The notes under the pieces: model-generated
What the model saw: only the letters and a program-made list of their open reading frames with translations
Databases searched by the model: none
What the model was told of the DNA's origin: nothing
Assembly (NCBI GenBank): GCA_029204225.1
Contig: CM055097.1
Span: 13,957,221 to 14,017,220 of the forward strand
DNA length: 60,000 nt
Direction of reading: 5' to 3'
From: Diphasiastrum complanatum
Taxonomy: Eukaryota; Streptophyta; Lycopodiopsida; Lycopodiales; Lycopodiaceae
Shown: one piece after another, positions 57,810 through 60,000 of the stretch
How positions within the stretch are numbered: the stretch's first letter is position 1
Layout of the letters: each line of letters opens with the position of its first letter
Translations under genes and position numbers: made by a program

Positions 57810-58493
57810 ATTTGCAAGTTTTCACGGAATAAATACCTGTAACAAGTTTTAAGACATGCGGTCTTAGGACTGGTATTATCAATAGAATCGTTGGCAAAAA
57901 AACAAACAATTTGCACATAAATGCCAAACAGTGGTTCCATAACTGTAGGCTTCAAGAGCAATGTGAACTGCGCACCATAATCCAAATTATTTATTCCTCC
58001 ATTGTCAGGTAGTATGTCCCAGCCAACCATTGTAATAAATTTCAGTGGAAAGCATAGATGAAGTAAAATAGATAAGAACACTTTTAAAGACTAACTACTG
58101 GCATCAGCAGAATGCCCTAATTTGCACTAAATAAGCAGTAATGAATAACTCATGCCAGAACACAGCTGCTTACTATCTTAAACGCCTCAGGAAGTCACAC
58201 AAAGCACCACGCAGCTCAAAGAGTGAGTTTGACTGGACAGATCCACTTTCACTGAAATCGTAAAAGTTTTTTTTATGCAGGAGATCCAATGTAGAGATAA
58301 AGAGGGATAAATGAAGAGAGATCAAGAGAATGACTGAATACCAGCTTCGCCTAAGGTCAGCAAACAGAAAAGATCAGCAATTTTCCGAAGCCAATGCAAG
58401 TGATCTTGCTCTGTGGATTGCTGATTGGAGTATAATTCCTCAGCTCCTGCTCCTGCTCCTGCTCCTCCCTATGCTTCTCTTCGATCTAGTCTG

Positions 58494-58503
58494 TTATTTA
58501 TAT
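58494..58503 (-). promoter_or_regulatory. Putative TATA box of the right CAD gene
   Basis: Mirror of 26421-26430 (TTATTTATAT on the plus strand), followed in the transcript direction by the GGAGCA microsatellite at 58443-58466. Confidence 0.4.
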
Positions 58504-58596
58504 GGTATCACTCTTGTGTATTCATTGTTTATGACAGTATTTTTGTGTTTCGTGAGATAGAAGCAATAGAGGGAGAGCCTGCCTGCCTGGGGGATT

Positions 58597-58921
58597 CCTA
58601 GGAGTTTTGGTTGAAGGCTGAAGCCCCGTGGGAGTGTTGCATTTTGACGGCGAAACGCAGTGTTGGGTGTATTTGTGGGACTTCCGTTAAGGGGTTGCAA
58701 GGCTTGAAGCTTTGGGAGTGTTGCATTTTGACGGCCATAGCATTGCAGGTTTAGGAGAATTGAACATCGATCTTCCAGAAGAGAATGGTCGTCGTGAGTG
58801 GTGAGGTTGTCCAAGAGACGTGTAAGTCCGTCTGTCCAGTAAAGGGTTTGGTCTTAAAGGTTCCTTCGTTAGGTTAATCTTTCTTAGGAATATTGTACCA
58901 TGTATTCTTCATTAAGAGGCT
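58597..58921 (-). repeat. CAD upstream segment (right copy)
   Basis: Mirror of 26003-26327; also present at 13762-14089. Confidence 0.88.
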
Positions 58922-59473
58922 CGTGGTACCAGGGTTGAGCAAAACGTGTAAGCTTTTTACCTTCACAACCGGTGCGTGTTTGAGGGTGTGTTTGACGGAG
59001 TCATTTAACCCATGAACCATCAAACCTCACGATATTAACTTTGAAAGTGATCTCACCTTTTTGCATATTATTGGGGCAAAGGGGAAGGTCACTCCAAAAT
59101 CTTGTTGCTAAGAAAGGGCCTTCTCTTGAGGGTGGTAGATCGCCCTCATCCAAAGGGTTGAGGAGGTGGACCTTCCCTGACATAAAAATCTTTCATAAAG
59201 AAAAAAATACATGCACACGTTCTTCCTAAGGAGGTGCTCACTTTGATTCATAAAACAGGAAAAACTGACTTTACAAGATTCGAAAGTGATTTTACTTCCT
59301 CTATTTTTTTTTTGGCATGTTGAAACAAATATTATGACTCATTAAGATGCATTAAAAACAAGAACAATGTGGTAACACACAGGCCTTCCCATGTCATATT
59401 GTCACTATTTCAACTTTTTGTGAAGATTAAAAGAATATAGTTAGCTTAGTAAAATTTTGAAGAGATTGGTTTT

Positions 59474-60000
59474 ATAACCAAGATGAAGCAGAACGACAAG
59501 ACTAGGAAGGGTTAAAGCCGCTCTCATTACGAGATTTAAACCTAAGAAATTTATGGAAGATCCCTTTCTCCTTTTAAAATTAAAATGGGAAAGAGAGAGG
59601 CAATAAGAGATTATATTGAATGGGTTAAACACCTCATATCTAAGTGTGATCCCGATCTAATCAATGAAGATGCTTTGATTATGTGGTTTTTAGCAGATCT
59701 ACCCAAACGGATTACACACGAGCTGAAATGCCATACTGAATACACTACGATACAAAGCGCTATGGCTGATGCAATTCATGAGGGTGAAGATTTTGACGAT
59801 GAACCAAATTTTGGAATGTTGCCTTATACATCAGGGCAAACCATGACAACATCCACCACCATTGCATCAACGAATATCAATGCTACTGCAGAGAAGATGC
59901 TCAATGAGTTTGAGAAATTGGGTCAAAAACAACAGATGCAACTAGAAAAGATGCAGTCCCAACTTGATGAAAAGATCAAAGCCTGGGAAGATTTCCATGA
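59474..60000 (+). pseudogene. Ty3 gag fragment antisense to CAD (right arm, cut by window end)
   Basis: Mirror of the gag fragment at 24722-25450: IRDYIEWVKHL, EDALIMWFLADLPKR, then the Thr-rich and coiled segment MLNEFEKLGQKQQ, running off at 60000 before the zinc knuckles. It is on the strand opposite to CAD, as in the left arm. Confidence 0.85.

Larger units (their letters stand above)
54819..60000 (-). repeat. Right arm of the inverted duplication
   Basis: Reverse complement of 24925-30105 with only a handful of differences. The inner boundary at 54819 interrupts copia RNase H; the outer part is truncated by the window end. Confidence 0.97.

Overview
This window looks like plant nuclear DNA, probably a large, transposon-rich land-plant genome. 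The evidence is dense Ty1/copia and Ty3/gypsy debris, LTRs with a tRNA-iMet-type primer site (TGGTATCAGAG), plant-style GT-AG introns, and a six-exon cinnamyl-alcohol-dehydrogenase-like (CAD) gene. I cannot name the species. No bacterial operons, rRNA, convincing tRNA or CRISPR array is visible.

Layout. 0.4-1.6 kb: remnant of a gene encoding a DGQHR motif. 1.6-10.4 kb: a decayed minus-strand Ty3 element (gag, protease, RT, RNase H, integrase) with a further long ORF downstream of integrase. 10.4-13.6 kb: a short tandem repeat, then a clean nested copia element with two LTRs and a 5-bp target duplication. 13.6-24.6 kb: a plus-strand mosaic made of a copy of the CAD upstream region, a one-LTR permuted gag-protease element, a Ty3 pol fragment, a copia integrase/RT and a fragment of the extra Ty3 ORF. 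24.9-30.1 kb: left arm of an inverted duplication carrying an intact CAD gene. 30.1-35.1 kb: a minus-strand non-autonomous gag-protease element sitting in the gag of another Ty3 element (35.1-36.6 kb). 36.6-41.1 kb: a tandem array of about 0.66-0.77 kb units with palindromes, interrupted by a 1.2 kb foldback element. 41.6-47 kb: copia remnants, a G-rich block, and a second Ty3 pol fragment again followed by the extra ORF. 47-53.8 kb: mostly non-coding, with a MITE-like foldback and a degenerate unknown minus-strand gene next to four CACGTG boxes. 53.9-54.8 kb: copia RT/RNase H. 54.8-60 kb: right arm of the inverted duplication, running off the window.

The two CAD copies have identical coding sequence, are convergent, and lie about 25 kb apart in arms that differ at only a handful of visible positions. 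This is either a very recent inverted duplication or an assembly artefact.

The best candidate for an undescribed system is the conserved third ORF of the Ty3 elements. It lies 3' of integrase in two independent, divergent elements and occurs a third time fused to copia RT. It combines an N-terminal globular domain, a Ser/Pro-rich linker, a coiled coil and a C-terminal CGG(Y/W) domain. The second theme is a non-autonomous gag-protease family whose three visible copies have all lost the protease DTG motif. Almost every TE gene here is broken; the CAD copies are the only convincing intact genes.
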